A stretch of DNA of 64,000 nucleotides from Pseudomonas asturiensis. GTDB lineage: Bacteria > Pseudomonadota > Gammaproteobacteria > Pseudomonadales > Pseudomonadaceae. Every line of letters begins with the position of its first letter. Position 1 is the first letter of the stretch. Location of the stretch: assembly GCF_900143095.1 (NCBI RefSeq), contig NZ_FRDA01000025.1:1-64000 (forward strand), in the 5' to 3' direction. Both the position numbers and the translations under genes were made by a program. The notes beneath the pieces are model-generated. The model did not search any database. It was given only the letters and a program-made list of their open reading frames with translations, and was not told the DNA's origin. Below, piece after piece: positions 44,054 through 53,530 of the stretch.

Positions 44054-44998
44054 TCACCCCTGCCGCGTCACCACCAGTTCGACCGCCGCAATACGCTCCG
44101 CCTCTTCATAACCTTCTTCCAGCAGTTCTTCTCCGAACACGTCCGGGTCCAGCTCGCGATAGGTCCAGGTCAATGCCGTGTGGTCGATATCGCTCTTCAC
44201 GGCTTCAAGAAACGGGTCCCGTTCGCCGGTCATGGCGACACCGGTGTACAGCACCAGCGAGCCGCCGGGTGTGAGGCGGTCGATGGATTCGCGCACGATG
44301 CGCACTGACAGGTCAGCGCCCAGCGAATCGCCGCCATGGCGGTAGGCACGCTTCTGAGTGTCTTTCATGTACGGCGGATTAGCGACGATCAGGTCGAAGC
44401 TGCCGGTCATGCCAGTGAGGACATCGCTGTGGCTGCACTCCAGGTTCTCAAGACCTGCAACGGCGGCGTTGGTGTGCGCAAAGTGCAAGGCCTTGGGGTT
44501 GATGTCCACGGCGTGCACCTGAGCGCTCGGCCTGGCGTGTGCGATGAGCAGCGCACCTGCGCCAGTGCCGCAGCCGATGTCCACCGCGCGGGCGATGGTG
44601 TGTGGGGTGCTGTGCAAATGGGCCTTGATGGACTGCGCAAACCGGTAAGTGTCCGGGCCGAAGAACACTGAGTCTTCGTCCAGGGTCGGGTAGGCGGAAT
44701 GCACCAGCAGCAAGTCATCCAGGCTGGAAAATCTGACCCGGCTTTTCAAGCCGTCATCACTTCTCGCCAGAATACCGGCTTCCAGCAGCCCTTGAGCTTC
44801 CGAGGCGGGCAGCATGGACTCCGGGATGATCCGACTCCATCCGAAGACATCACGCAGCGACAAGGCGACGCGATTTTCCGGGCGCTCGTTGACCCGTTGG
44901 TGGGTGAGGGGGGTTGGCGTAATGAACTGATAACCGCCTGCTTTCAAGCGCTGTGCGAGGGTTGTCAGTGCCATGCGGTCGGGCAGCGTCGGATTCAT
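44054..44998 (-). CDS. class I SAM-dependent methyltransferase
   Basis: 314 residues. The SAM motif I is VDIGCGTGAGALLIA, and the catalytic NPPY (VANPPYMKD) marks methylation of an amide or amino nitrogen, as in the HemK/RsmC/TrmN6 group. An N-terminal ~110-residue domain precedes the methyltransferase fold. The target is unknown. Its start overlaps the stop of the upstream iron redox enzyme gene (ATGA), so both are made together. Confidence 0.85.
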   Translation of the reverse strand: MNPTLPDRMALTTLAQRLKAGGYQFITPTPLTHQRVNERPENRVALSLRDVFGWSRIIPESMLPASEAQGLLEAGILARSDDGLKSRVRFSSLDDLLLVHSAYPTLDEDSVFFGPDTYRFAQSIKAHLHSTPHTIARAVDIGCGTGAGALLIAHARPSAQVHAVDINPKALHFAHTNAAVAGLENLECSHSDVLTGMTGSFDLIVANPPYMKDTQKRAYRHGGDSLGADLSVRIVRESIDRLTPGGSLVLYTGVAMTGERDPFLEAVKSDIDHTALTWTYRELDPDVFGEELLEEGYEEAERIAAVELVVTRQG

Positions 44999-46446
44999 GC
45001 GTGAGCTCCTGTCATGCGTTCGGCCATGTGGGAGACGAACAGGCGGGTGGCGTGCAGACCGGCAGCGCTCGCGTGGCGTGCAGGTGACATGCTGTCGATC
45101 AATGTGGGCATCCTTTCAATGGCAGCAACGGATTCGAGTTTTGCATGCAGTTCGCGGACATCCGGATCCACGTCCGTCGAGGTGTGGGCTGCCTGCAACG
45201 GTGCCGGCTGACCCGTACCGGGGAGGTTGCGAAACCGCGAGCGGAATGCTTCCGGCAGGCGCTTTCCTGCACTGGGCTGAGCGCTGCCATCGGCCAGCCA
45301 GTCGCCCGCAATCCAGTCATGCACCAGTTGTTTTTCGTAGCCGTTGAACACGCCGAACATGGGCGCGCCGACGCCCTCGAACAATTGCCAGAAGCGGCTG
45401 TGGATCGGGTCCTGATGGAGCTTGATCCAGCCTCGGTTCTCCAGAACGGCGAGAAATTCAGGGATCTGATCGGGTTGGGCCAGCCACTCATTGACGGTCT
45501 TGCCGTCCAGACGGCAGTAGTCAGAATGCATGTGCTGGCCGAAGGTGCGTTTGCGTTCGAGCATGGCAATGACTTCCTGTTCCAGATCGAACGACTGGAT
45601 CACCGTAGACGAGCCAGGTCCCAGCTCGTTTAGCTTGTAACCGCTGCCGACGCGGCGATAAAACTCGTTGCGCTCCTGGCCGACAGGCATCAGCGCCATG
45701 ACGCTCTGTGCTGCCTTGCGGGCGTGACCCGTGCTGGCGTTGTCGATGGTGACATGCAGGGTGAAATAATACGGATCAATGCCCAGCTCGTTCAGCTCGA
45801 ACGAAGTAATGAGCAAATGCAGAGGCAGTTGTTCATAACCCAGGTTGTAGCCAATGACTTCCGGCAGGTACTGATCGCTGGACACGCCCAGCGAGAGCTG
45901 GATCGCGCCTTGCAGATAAGCTTCGTCCTGCAGCGGGGCACGGGTATCGCAATCGAGGTCCGACAGCAGCTTGCGATACAGCGACACGTGATTCTGTGCC
46001 TGCTCGCCATCGCCCAGCTCTTCCAGATACGTGCGAATCAGCCCGTGAAAACGGTAATCCGCCCAATGCGGCAGCAGTCCATAGAGCCAGGCCCCGTCCA
46101 CCAGTTTGGTGGGCGCGACCTGCTGGATGAAGTACATGGCGTGGGCTTTGTTCTTGAAGAAACGTCGCGGCTCGCCCGCTCGGCGTTGTTCCAGATACGT
46201 CGCGTATTGATCGGCAACCTGAGCCACGTTCTGCTCGATCCAGGATTCGAGCGCTTCAGGCTGTTGCGGAAGGTCACAGGTTTCCCGGTCGGCCAGGGCA
46301 AGGCAACGTTCCAGAAATGCGGCCGCCTCGTGCCGCGGGGCTTCAGCGTTCTCTCTCATGCAGGACTGGTAAACGGTTTTCGATTCTTCTTCCACTACGG
46401 TTGGTTTGACGACAGTGCTGCCTGTCATCATGTGAAGAGACGTCAT
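44995..46446 (-). CDS. heme-oxygenase-like iron-containing redox enzyme
   Basis: 483 residues from the ATG at 46446, behind GAGG with 9-base spacing; an upstream ATG is too close to that site. The central ~250 residues match the all-helical heme-oxygenase-like fold (TENA/PqqC/HDO group). The segments LPLHLLITSFELNELGIDPYYFTLHVTIDN and TFGQHMHSDYC carry Glu/His residues placed as in di-iron members. Such enzymes do oxidative fragmentation or N-oxygenation of amino-acid-like substrates; mangotoxin MgoB is a distant Pseudomonas relative. It is translationally coupled to a methyltransferase. Confidence 0.75.
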   Translation of the reverse strand: MTSLHMMTGSTVVKPTVVEEESKTVYQSCMRENAEAPRHEAAAFLERCLALADRETCDLPQQPEALESWIEQNVAQVADQYATYLEQRRAGEPRRFFKNKAHAMYFIQQVAPTKLVDGAWLYGLLPHWADYRFHGLIRTYLEELGDGEQAQNHVSLYRKLLSDLDCDTRAPLQDEAYLQGAIQLSLGVSSDQYLPEVIGYNLGYEQLPLHLLITSFELNELGIDPYYFTLHVTIDNASTGHARKAAQSVMALMPVGQERNEFYRRVGSGYKLNELGPGSSTVIQSFDLEQEVIAMLERKRTFGQHMHSDYCRLDGKTVNEWLAQPDQIPEFLAVLENRGWIKLHQDPIHSRFWQLFEGVGAPMFGVFNGYEKQLVHDWIAGDWLADGSAQPSAGKRLPEAFRSRFRNLPGTGQPAPLQAAHTSTDVDPDVRELHAKLESVAAIERMPTLIDSMSPARHASAAGLHATRLFVSHMAERMTGAHA

Positions 46447-46964
46447 AAAAAACATACCTCGGCAGTTGAGAGTCACGAGAGACGATCGCGCGAGACTTTC
46501 TGTTGTTCTAGTTAGAAAGGAGTGCCGGGCGTTGCAGAAAATTCAGCGTTTTTTACCGCCTGCCGATAGGTGGCCCTTACCTGCCCACTGTCGGCCGATT
46601 ACGCCGCAGCTGGCGGATAATCAGGCGCGCACAGTCGTCAGGCCCGTGAATGGGTGACGGGAAACGCGGTTATCAGGAGTTCAATAGAATTTCGTTATTT
46701 GCCATGGGGTTGCGCAGGCCGCTCCCGATCCGCGTGTCAGCGCCTGAATACAAAGGGTGTATGAATTCTTTATAGCGCGTCAGCGGAAATTAAAGTTTTT
46801 GCACTTATTAATAATACCTATGGGGCAACTTTGACAACTTCCATTCGTATGAATGGGCGGCAGGGATGGCTATATGATATCGACTATATCCCACCTTAAA
46901 AAAGTTGGAATTTTTCGAAATGAGCACGATCTGTTTTGCGAGTGGACAAAGCAGGAGCACCAAA
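46447..46964. other. intergenic stretch between divergent genes
   Basis: 518 bases between divergent genes. AT-rich sequence lies around 46770-46920, and TTGACA at 46831-46836 has no fitting -10. Nothing else is recognised. Confidence 0.4.
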
Positions 46965-47189
46965 ATGGCTGATGAAAAACACTACCGGATTGATTATCTA
47001 TTGCACGGTAGCTACAAGACGTTCTACATCAGGGCCGTCAATATGGATAACCAGGAAGCCTGGCATTGGGCGACGGTCGATGCAGGGTTCGGTGCGATTC
47101 CCAAGTACCGCTCCGACAGGGCGCCAAAACTGAGCAAGCCTCAGGCCGAGAAACTCGGGTTGTCGAACGTGGAGTGGAAGCAGGCGTGA
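46965..47189 (+). CDS. DUF6555-like small protein
   Basis: 74 residues from ATG 46965 behind AGGAG. The sequence HYRIDYLLHGSYKTFYIRA and EAWHWATVDAGFGAIPK is a compact alpha/beta type widespread in Pseudomonas as a protein of unknown function, DUF6555 to my recollection. No signal peptide. Monocistronic. The longer frame to 46905 lacks a ribosome-binding site. Confidence 0.7.
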   Translation: MADEKHYRIDYLLHGSYKTFYIRAVNMDNQEAWHWATVDAGFGAIPKYRSDRAPKLSKPQAEKLGLSNVEWKQA

Positions 47190-47751
47190 GGCCGGGGCAC
47201 TGAGTGGGCGATGATATTCACCCGCGTGCAGGTTTGATGTCGCACGCGGGTGGAGGGGGGGCGAGGGGATTGATCTGATCCAGCGTCCTTCCATGAAGAT
47301 AACCCTGCAATGGCGGCAAGCACGCAGGCAACCTCATTCGTGGAGCCGCAATGGCTTCATTCAGCGCAGATGTCTTTGCGAATAATCAATGAAATCCCGT
47401 TTCAAATGATTGAGGGGGCGATCGCGCCGACCTCGAATTAGCTGTGTGCAAAGGTTTTCAACAGAAACAGTACGTTACACAAAGTCGTCGCCGAAGCTGT
47501 TGACGAACGTCAGTGCTGCGTCGCGTTGCCGCGCTCAGGTTTCCCTCCGATAGGCCGATAGGTCCGGTATCACATTGTATGAGCCCCATTGAACTAACCC
47601 ATGAGGGCACGCTCAGAAGTGATGTCACAATGCCTTCACTCGATATGGATGTATCCGTTTGAGTGTAAAAGTGACTGACCGCCCACCTGTCGCGATGCAA
47701 AGAAGGGAGTTCTTTCAGCCGGATCAGGCCCCCTATTAGAAAGAGAACGAT
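47190..47751. other. intergenic stretch upstream of a chemoreceptor gene
   Basis: 562 bases. No gene, repeat or clear promoter was recognised. AGAGA lies 8 bases before the chemoreceptor ATG. Confidence 0.4.
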
Positions 47752-49782
47752 ATGAATATTCTGTCGCCCGGTATCTCCCTGACCAACCGCTTGCGTTTCC
47801 CTGCCAAATTCACCGTTCTGGCCATCATCATCGTGATTCCGTTGCTTGTTCTCGGGCTGCGGGTGTTCAACAGCCTCAATGCGAGTATCGATACCGTTGC
47901 GCAAGAGCGCATGGGACGTGAATACCTGCACGTCGTGACACCGGTGTTGCGCCTCTCCATGCTGCAGCGTGCGCTGACCAATCGCATGCTGACCGGCGAC
48001 GCTGCTGCGGCTCAAGACCTGGTTGCCAATCGCAGCCAGCTGGAAGCTGCGTTTGCCAACCTGGCGGACATTGACACCCGTCAGGGCCGTACGCTGGAGA
48101 CAGAAAACCGGGTTCAACGCCTGCGTGATGGTGCCCGCACGATCATGGACAGCGTAAAGCCCGGTGCCTCGCCGGACGAAGTGTTCATTCAGTGGAATGA
48201 ACAACTGACCCAGACCCTCAACTTCATCTATTACCTGTCGGCCACGTCCGGGCTGGTTCTGGATGAAGACTACGCGTCTCTCTTTCTGATCGACCTGAGC
48301 ACCATCCGCATGCCTCGTCAGATCAACATCGCAGGCCAGATTCGCGGCATTACGGCGGGTTTGAGCACAGGGCAGAACCTGAGCCCGACAATGCGTGGCT
48401 CGCTGGATGCCCTGTTCAAGCAGGAAGCGCAGACCCGCCTGGAACTGGAGCAGAGCATTCGCCTGCTCAAGCGCCGAGCGCCCGAACTGACCGAGCGCGT
48501 CAATGCGCCGGTCGTGGCCGCCATCGCCGCGATGGACAGTTTCCGTGATGAACTCAAGGCCTACGTGACCGGCACCACGCTATCGGTTCAGCAAGGGCAG
48601 TCGTTGAGCGCTCGCGGTAATGCCGTTGTCGCCGCTTTCTACAAAGCGCAGGACGAGATCCAGGCGTCGCTGCAAGGTGAGCTGGACACACGCTATGACG
48701 CACTGTTGCTGCAACGCGAAATGGTCATCGCCATCTGCGTGTTCATGGGCCTGCTGCTGCTCTATGCGTTCTGCAGCATCTACCGTGCCTTGCGTCTGGC
48801 TATCGACGGCCTGCTGGACGTCACGCGCCGTCTGGCGGATGGTGATCTGAGTGCCCGTGTCCAGGTCCGCAGCCAGGACGAAGTGGCAGACATCGGTAAT
48901 GGTCTGAACCTGATGGCGCAAGCCTTCTCCGGGTCCATCTCGCACATGGACCGCACGTCTTACGAATTGTCTGAAGTGGCCGCGCGGCTGGGCAACTCCA
49001 TCAGCCTGGCCAAGCAGTCGATGAACGCCCAGCAGGCTGAAACCGAACAGGTGGCCACCGCCATCAACGAAATGACCGCCAGCGTCGCCGACGTTGCGCA
49101 GAACACAGAAGGCGCTGCGCAGGCTGCCGACGAGGCGAATACCGCGTCGCGTACCGGGTTGCGCGTCATGCACCAGGCACATTCGACGATTCAGGCACTG
49201 GCCGAGGAAGTGGAGCTCAGCGCTCAGAAAGTTCAGGCGCTGGCGCTGCACAGTCAGTCGATCGGTGGCGTCATTCAGGTGATCAGCACCATCGCCGATC
49301 AGACCAACCTGCTGGCATTGAACGCCGCCATCGAAGCGGCGCGTGCCGGCGAGCAAGGTCGCGGCTTTGCGGTGGTGGCTGACGAGGTTCGTACGCTGGC
49401 GTCGCGGACCCAGTCCTCCACCGAAGAGATCCGCAGCATCATCCAGCAACTGCAGGGGGCGACCGAAGCTGCCGTACAGCAGATGCAGGCCGGCCAACAG
49501 AAAGCGCAGGCGTGCATCAATGCCGCGGGCGAGGCGTCGGGCAGTCTGTCGAGCATCAGCCAGGGGGTGGAGCGGATCGTTGAAATGAATACCCAGATCG
49601 CCAGCGCCGCTGTCCAGCAGCACGCGGTTTCCGAAGATATCAACCGCAACGTGATGGGCATTCGCAGCAGCTCCGGGACCCTGATGGAAGGTATCGAGAA
49701 CAACGCAGTCACGGCTGACGAACTGGGACGCGTGGCCAGTGAAATGCGCTCGGTGGTGTCGCGATTCAAGCTGGGGGCGTGA
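47752..49782 (+). CDS. methyl-accepting chemotaxis protein with large periplasmic sensor
   Basis: 676 residues. TM1 is about 22-42 and TM2 about 324-346, enclosing a ~280-residue helical periplasmic domain. Its size and repeated helices resemble NIT-type (nitrate/nitrite sensing) receptors, although the ligand is not readable. A HAMP linker is followed by the signalling domain with the invariant hairpin tip [20 protein letters not shown] near residue 516. No C-terminal CheR-binding pentapeptide is present (ends SRFKLGA). It signals to CheA/CheW at the cell pole. Confidence 0.9.
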   Translation: MNILSPGISLTNRLRFPAKFTVLAIIIVIPLLVLGLRVFNSLNASIDTVAQERMGREYLHVVTPVLRLSMLQRALTNRMLTGDAAAAQDLVANRSQLEAAFANLADIDTRQGRTLETENRVQRLRDGARTIMDSVKPGASPDEVFIQWNEQLTQTLNFIYYLSATSGLVLDEDYASLFLIDLSTIRMPRQINIAGQIRGITAGLSTGQNLSPTMRGSLDALFKQEAQTRLELEQSIRLLKRRAPELTERVNAPVVAAIAAMDSFRDELKAYVTGTTLSVQQGQSLSARGNAVVAAFYKAQDEIQASLQGELDTRYDALLLQREMVIAICVFMGLLLLYAFCSIYRALRLAIDGLLDVTRRLADGDLSARVQVRSQDEVADIGNGLNLMAQAFSGSISHMDRTSYELSEVAARLGNSISLAKQSMNAQQAETEQVATAINEMTASVADVAQNTEGAAQAADEANTASRTGLRVMHQAHSTIQALAEEVELSAQKVQALALHSQSIGGVIQVISTIADQTNLLALNAAIEAARAGEQGRGFAVVADEVRTLASRTQSSTEEIRSIIQQLQGATEAAVQQMQAGQQKAQACINAAGEASGSLSSISQGVERIVEMNTQIASAAVQQHAVSEDINRNVMGIRSSSGTLMEGIENNAVTADELGRVASEMRSVVSRFKLGA

Positions 49783-49812
49783 CCTGAGCTGAATGGGCGT
49801 TACCTGATGGCG

Positions 49813-49838
49813 GGAAGCGGCGTGTTGGCGCCGCTTCC
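49813..49838 (+). terminator. hairpin after the first chemoreceptor gene
   Basis: A perfect 10-bp stem GGAAGCGGCG / CGCCGCTTCC with a six-base loop, 30 bases after the stop. Without a T-run it is only a possible terminator. Confidence 0.45.
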
Positions 49839-49877
49839 TGTCAAACAACCTGTAACCCACTAAATACACGCGCTTTT

Positions 49878-49981
49878 GTGGGAGCGAGCTTGCTCGCGAA
49901 AAGGCCAGTACATCCGACAATTATTCAGCGACTGAAACAGAGTATTCGCGGACAAGCGGAACGCCGCCCGGTCCGCTCCTA
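49878..49981 (+). repeat. REP palindrome plus a second palindromic repeat type
   Basis: 49878-49900 carries the common REP with core GCGAGCTTGCTCGC. 49945-49981 carries the long form of the second type (TTCGCGGACAAGCGGAACGC...TCCGCTCCTAC), also found at 52.2-52.4 kb. Confidence 0.75.
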
Positions 49982-50178
49982 CGAGGTCCGGGTTCTGCTG
50001 CACGCCGTGTCGAAACTCAGCCAAATCACTCCTGAATCAACGGTCTTCGCGCGGATTCTGTCTTTTCGATCAAGTTTTTCCTGATACCAGCCGATAGCTC
50101 TAGCGCGCAGGTTTGCTGTTCATAAAAACAAATCTTCAGCTCTTTCGTTGCGCATAAAAAGCATATTCAGGAGATTGC

Positions 50179-52101
50179 ATGAACAGTAGCTTTGCGAACA
50201 TCAGCGTCAACATGAAGTTGGCTCTGGGATTTGGCGCCGTCCTTTTTTTCACTGCCATTCTCGCCCTGGTCGGCTGGACCAGCCTCGACACACTGATCTA
50301 TCGCACCGACAGAATCAGTGACATCACCCAGCTCGGCAATAAGCTGACCGACCTGCGAATCGCCCGACTGCAATACATGCTGGCCGACGGTGATGAGACC
50401 GCTGCGCAGAACATGCAGGGCAAGCTGGATAGCTTCAAACAGAATCAGCAATCATTGCTGGCAACCTTCACCAACCCCGCCAACGTCAAAACCCTCAACC
50501 AGCTCAGCGACGTCATTCGCGACTATGAGGCGTCGTTGAACCAGATGCGCGCGGTCTACCAGACCGGTGCCAGAGTGCGTAACGAAATGATCGCCAACGC
50601 GGCCGTGGCCATGCAGTCGATTGAAGCCCTCAACGATGCGGTTCTGCAACTGGATGCCTCGGACCCGGCGCGTTTTGATCAGGTGCAGTGGGTGAACACG
50701 GCCCGGCAGGATCTGATTCTGGTGCGCTATGAAGTGCGCGGTTACACCGGCAAGCCCGACGACAAGTCCGAGAAAGCTGTCTTTGAGCAACTGGACGCCG
50801 CCATTCAGCACCTGGACAGCCTCAAGTCCACCCTTGGCGCAGCCAACAGTACGAGGGTCGTGCAGCTGGAAAACGCACTGCGCAGCTATCGCCGTTCGGT
50901 TGAGGCCTTCAAGGCCACGACTGTAGAAGCGGCAACGGTGCGCAAGGACCTGACTAACCAGGGCGCGACCATCGTCAAGCTGGGCGATGAACTTTATGAC
51001 CTGCAGATGAAGCTGGGCGACGCGGATACCGCTCAGGCGCGCAACCTGCAGATCGGTTGCGTGCTGCTGGTGCTGGTGCTCGGGATTCTGGCTGCAGTCG
51101 TTATCACGCGTCAGATCACGCGTCCGTTGCAGGAAACCCTGGCCATTGTTGATCGCATCGCCTCTGGCGACCTGACGCACACCGAGGTCATCACCCGACG
51201 CGACGAGCTGGGCGTGCTGCAACAGGGCATCCAGCGCATGGGTGCCACTTTGCGCGACCTGATTTCCGGGATTCGCGATGGCGTGACGCAGATTGCCAGC
51301 GCCGCCGAAGAGTTGTCGGCGGTCACCGAGCAGACCAGCGCGGGCGTCAACAGCCAGAAGGTCGAGACCGATCAGGTCGCCACAGCCATGAACGAAATGT
51401 CGGCCACCGTGCACGAAGTGGCGCGCAACGCCGAGCAGGCGTCCGTAGCTGCCTCCGATGCGGACAAGCAAGCGCGCGCCGGTGACAAGGTCGTGGGCGA
51501 AGCCATCGGCCAGATCGAACGACTGGCCGCCGAAGTCATTCGTTCTTCCGACGCCATGACGGTGCTGGAGCAGGAAAGCGACAAGATTGGCAAGGTCATG
51601 GACGTGATCAAGGCCGTGGCCGAGCAGACCAATCTGCTGGCGCTCAACGCCGCCATCGAAGCCGCACGTGCTGGCGAAGCGGGTCGCGGGTTTGCGGTAG
51701 TGGCGGATGAGGTGCGTGGCCTGGCGCAGCGTACTCAGCAATCGACCGAGGAAATCGAGACCCTGGTCGCTGGTCTGCAGAACGGCACGCGTCAGGTCTC
51801 GGAGATCATGCTGGGCAGCCGCACGCTGACCGACAGCAGTGTTGAACTGACCCGCAAGGCCGGTGTGTCGCTGGAAAGCATCACCCGTACGGTGTCGAAC
51901 ATTCAGGCCATGAACCAGCAGATCGCCGCCGCTGCCGAGCAGCAAAGCTCAGTGGCCGACGAGATCAGCCGCAGCATCGTGAATGTGCGCGACGTGTCCG
52001 AACAGACCGCCGAAGCCAGCGAAGAAACCGCCGCCTCCAGCGTTGAGCTGGCGCGTCTAGGTGGACAGTTGCAGATGATGGTCAGCCATTTTCGGGTGTA
52101 A
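50179..52101 (+). CDS. HBM-domain chemoreceptor (McpS-like)
   Basis: 640 residues, the same length as P. putida McpS. TM1 is about 12-30 and TM2 about 289-311. Between them lies a ~255-residue all-helical sensor that fits the helical bimodular (HBM) domain. It includes a helix [20 protein letters not shown] and a second-module segment [23 protein letters not shown] and the signalling hairpin [20 protein letters not shown] (near 483) follow. HBM receptors of this type sense TCA-cycle acids; the ligand here is inferred by family only. Confidence 0.88.
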   Translation: MNSSFANISVNMKLALGFGAVLFFTAILALVGWTSLDTLIYRTDRISDITQLGNKLTDLRIARLQYMLADGDETAAQNMQGKLDSFKQNQQSLLATFTNPANVKTLNQLSDVIRDYEASLNQMRAVYQTGARVRNEMIANAAVAMQSIEALNDAVLQLDASDPARFDQVQWVNTARQDLILVRYEVRGYTGKPDDKSEKAVFEQLDAAIQHLDSLKSTLGAANSTRVVQLENALRSYRRSVEAFKATTVEAATVRKDLTNQGATIVKLGDELYDLQMKLGDADTAQARNLQIGCVLLVLVLGILAAVVITRQITRPLQETLAIVDRIASGDLTHTEVITRRDELGVLQQGIQRMGATLRDLISGIRDGVTQIASAAEELSAVTEQTSAGVNSQKVETDQVATAMNEMSATVHEVARNAEQASVAASDADKQARAGDKVVGEAIGQIERLAAEVIRSSDAMTVLEQESDKIGKVMDVIKAVAEQTNLLALNAAIEAARAGEAGRGFAVVADEVRGLAQRTQQSTEEIETLVAGLQNGTRQVSEIMLGSRTLTDSSVELTRKAGVSLESITRTVSNIQAMNQQIAAAAEQQSSVADEISRSIVNVRDVSEQTAEASEETAASSVELARLGGQLQMMVSHFRV

Positions 52102-52180
52102 TGGTTTTAACCGGACGAGCGGATAAACGAAGACGGGTGGGAAGCCTCACCACGTCTTCGACATCGCGCAGCAAACCTCG

Positions 52181-52412
52181 TGAGAGCGGACCGTGCGGCG
52201 TTCCGCTTGTCCACGAATGCCGTGTTCCAGTCGCTGGATAGTTGTCGGATGTACCGGCCTTTTCGCGGACAAGTCCGCTCCCACTGGCTGAGATCGGTTT
52301 TCAGCCTGTAAGAGTGGACCGGGCGGCGTTCCGCTTGTCCACGAAGACTGCCTTTCCGACGCAACCCTTCTACTGAATACACTGGCCTTTTCGCGGACAA
52401 GTCCGCTTCTAC
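52181..52412. repeat. two dimers of long/short palindromic repeats (BIME-like)
   Basis: Four units alternate: long (52186-52222), short (~52257-52284), long (~52312-52350), short (~52386-52412). Long units read GGACCG(T/G)GCGGCGTTCCGC followed by TTGTCCACGAA; short units read TTCGCGGACAAGTCCGCT. Long and short units share their ends but point in opposite directions, forming two dimers about 127 bases apart. They fill the gap between two convergent genes. Confidence 0.7.
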
Positions 52413-52477
52413 AATCCTTTATTTGCTGCCGTATGTTGCGCAGGTTCTGTGGCCGCCCTTGAGATCCATTTCCGGGC

Positions 52478-53269
52478 TCAGCAGGTCACGCCCTGTGTTG
52501 TGCAGTCTTTAGAGGACGACGTCGGCAGGTAAGCGTCGCGTATCCGTTGCAGCTCGCCGCGACGTTGCATGTCGAGGATCGCGGCATTGATTTTCGGCAG
52601 CAGCGCAGCGTGCTGGTTCGCCAGCATCATCGACAAGTGCGATTCGCTGAGCAGGGCGCCCTGGCGAAACCGGCCAGGGTCGATCTGGTGGGTCGTGATG
52701 AGGTAGTCATACAGGTCGTCGACCATGGCCACAGCATTTACGCGCTTGTTGGCGACCAGCTCGAGCAGGGCTGAATCCTCCGAGGTTTCAAGCTTGGTCA
52801 CACGCCGTTCCTGAAGGGCGGAGTCCAGAGCGCGATAGGTGTAACCCCGGACCATGCCAATCGTCACGCCTTGCAACTCACTCAGCGGCACGCGCAACAA
52901 TGGATCATCCGCGGCAAAGTACAAGTGCTCACGAACTGCCAGATAGGGCACGGAAAAGACATACTTGTTCGCGTTATTGGCGCTGGTCCAGTTCGGTGAT
53001 TCGGCATAACTGATATCGATCTTTCCCTTATCCAGCATCACTTGCATGCGGTTGCCTGGATAGGAAACAAACTGCGCATCAATGTTCGCCTGTTTGAATA
53101 CCTGGCGGGCAATGTCTGTGGAAACACCGCGCAAGGTGTTGTACTCATCGGTGTAGATGAAAGGCCGCCATTCGGTACTGGCGGCCACGTACGACTGTGC
53201 CTGCGCCACGCCGATGGGATGACACATCGCCCATGCACACCCCAGGACCAGAACGCGTAATCCCCTCAT
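52478..53269 (-). CDS. periplasmic solute-binding protein-like (ABC importer, amino-acid type)
   Basis: 263 residues from the ATG at 53269, behind AAGGAT. The signal sequence LRVLVLGCAWAMCHPIGVAQAQ is followed by a family 3 solute-binding fold (ASTEWRPFIYTDEYNTLRGVSTDIARQVF; GMVRGYTYRALDSALQ; KRVNAVAMVDDLYDYL). The long frame to 53374 has no good start. It is divergent from the ABC permease/ATPase genes and may supply their substrate or sense it. It ends with a Cys-containing tail (KDCTTQGVTC). Confidence 0.8.
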   Translation of the reverse strand: MRGLRVLVLGCAWAMCHPIGVAQAQSYVAASTEWRPFIYTDEYNTLRGVSTDIARQVFKQANIDAQFVSYPGNRMQVMLDKGKIDISYAESPNWTSANNANKYVFSVPYLAVREHLYFAADDPLLRVPLSELQGVTIGMVRGYTYRALDSALQERRVTKLETSEDSALLELVANKRVNAVAMVDDLYDYLITTHQIDPGRFRQGALLSESHLSMMLANQHAALLPKINAAILDMQRRGELQRIRDAYLPTSSSKDCTTQGVTC

Positions 53270-53530
53270 TCGATATCCTTTCGTCGTTGCACCGATACGC
53301 ACTGACAGGCCGGTCGGATGTTCAGCGGTATGTATATACCTTGGTATATGACATTCATACTTTCGAGTCGACACGGTCTACGTTTGCAGGTTTTAACCGC
53401 GCACCGGAAATCGATAAGCTGTGTTCAACGAGTGGTTAGACACTCACTGCCATTTTCTCTGTATCCGCTGACATTCAGTTTTCTGAAACGCTGTCGGCGC
53501 GTACCCGTGCAGCCGTTTCGAGGTGAACCC

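Noticed and set aside
45000-46446. Identity as a mangotoxin mgo gene
   Set aside because: The fold class is shared, but the mgo NRPS and N-oxygenase genes are absent here.
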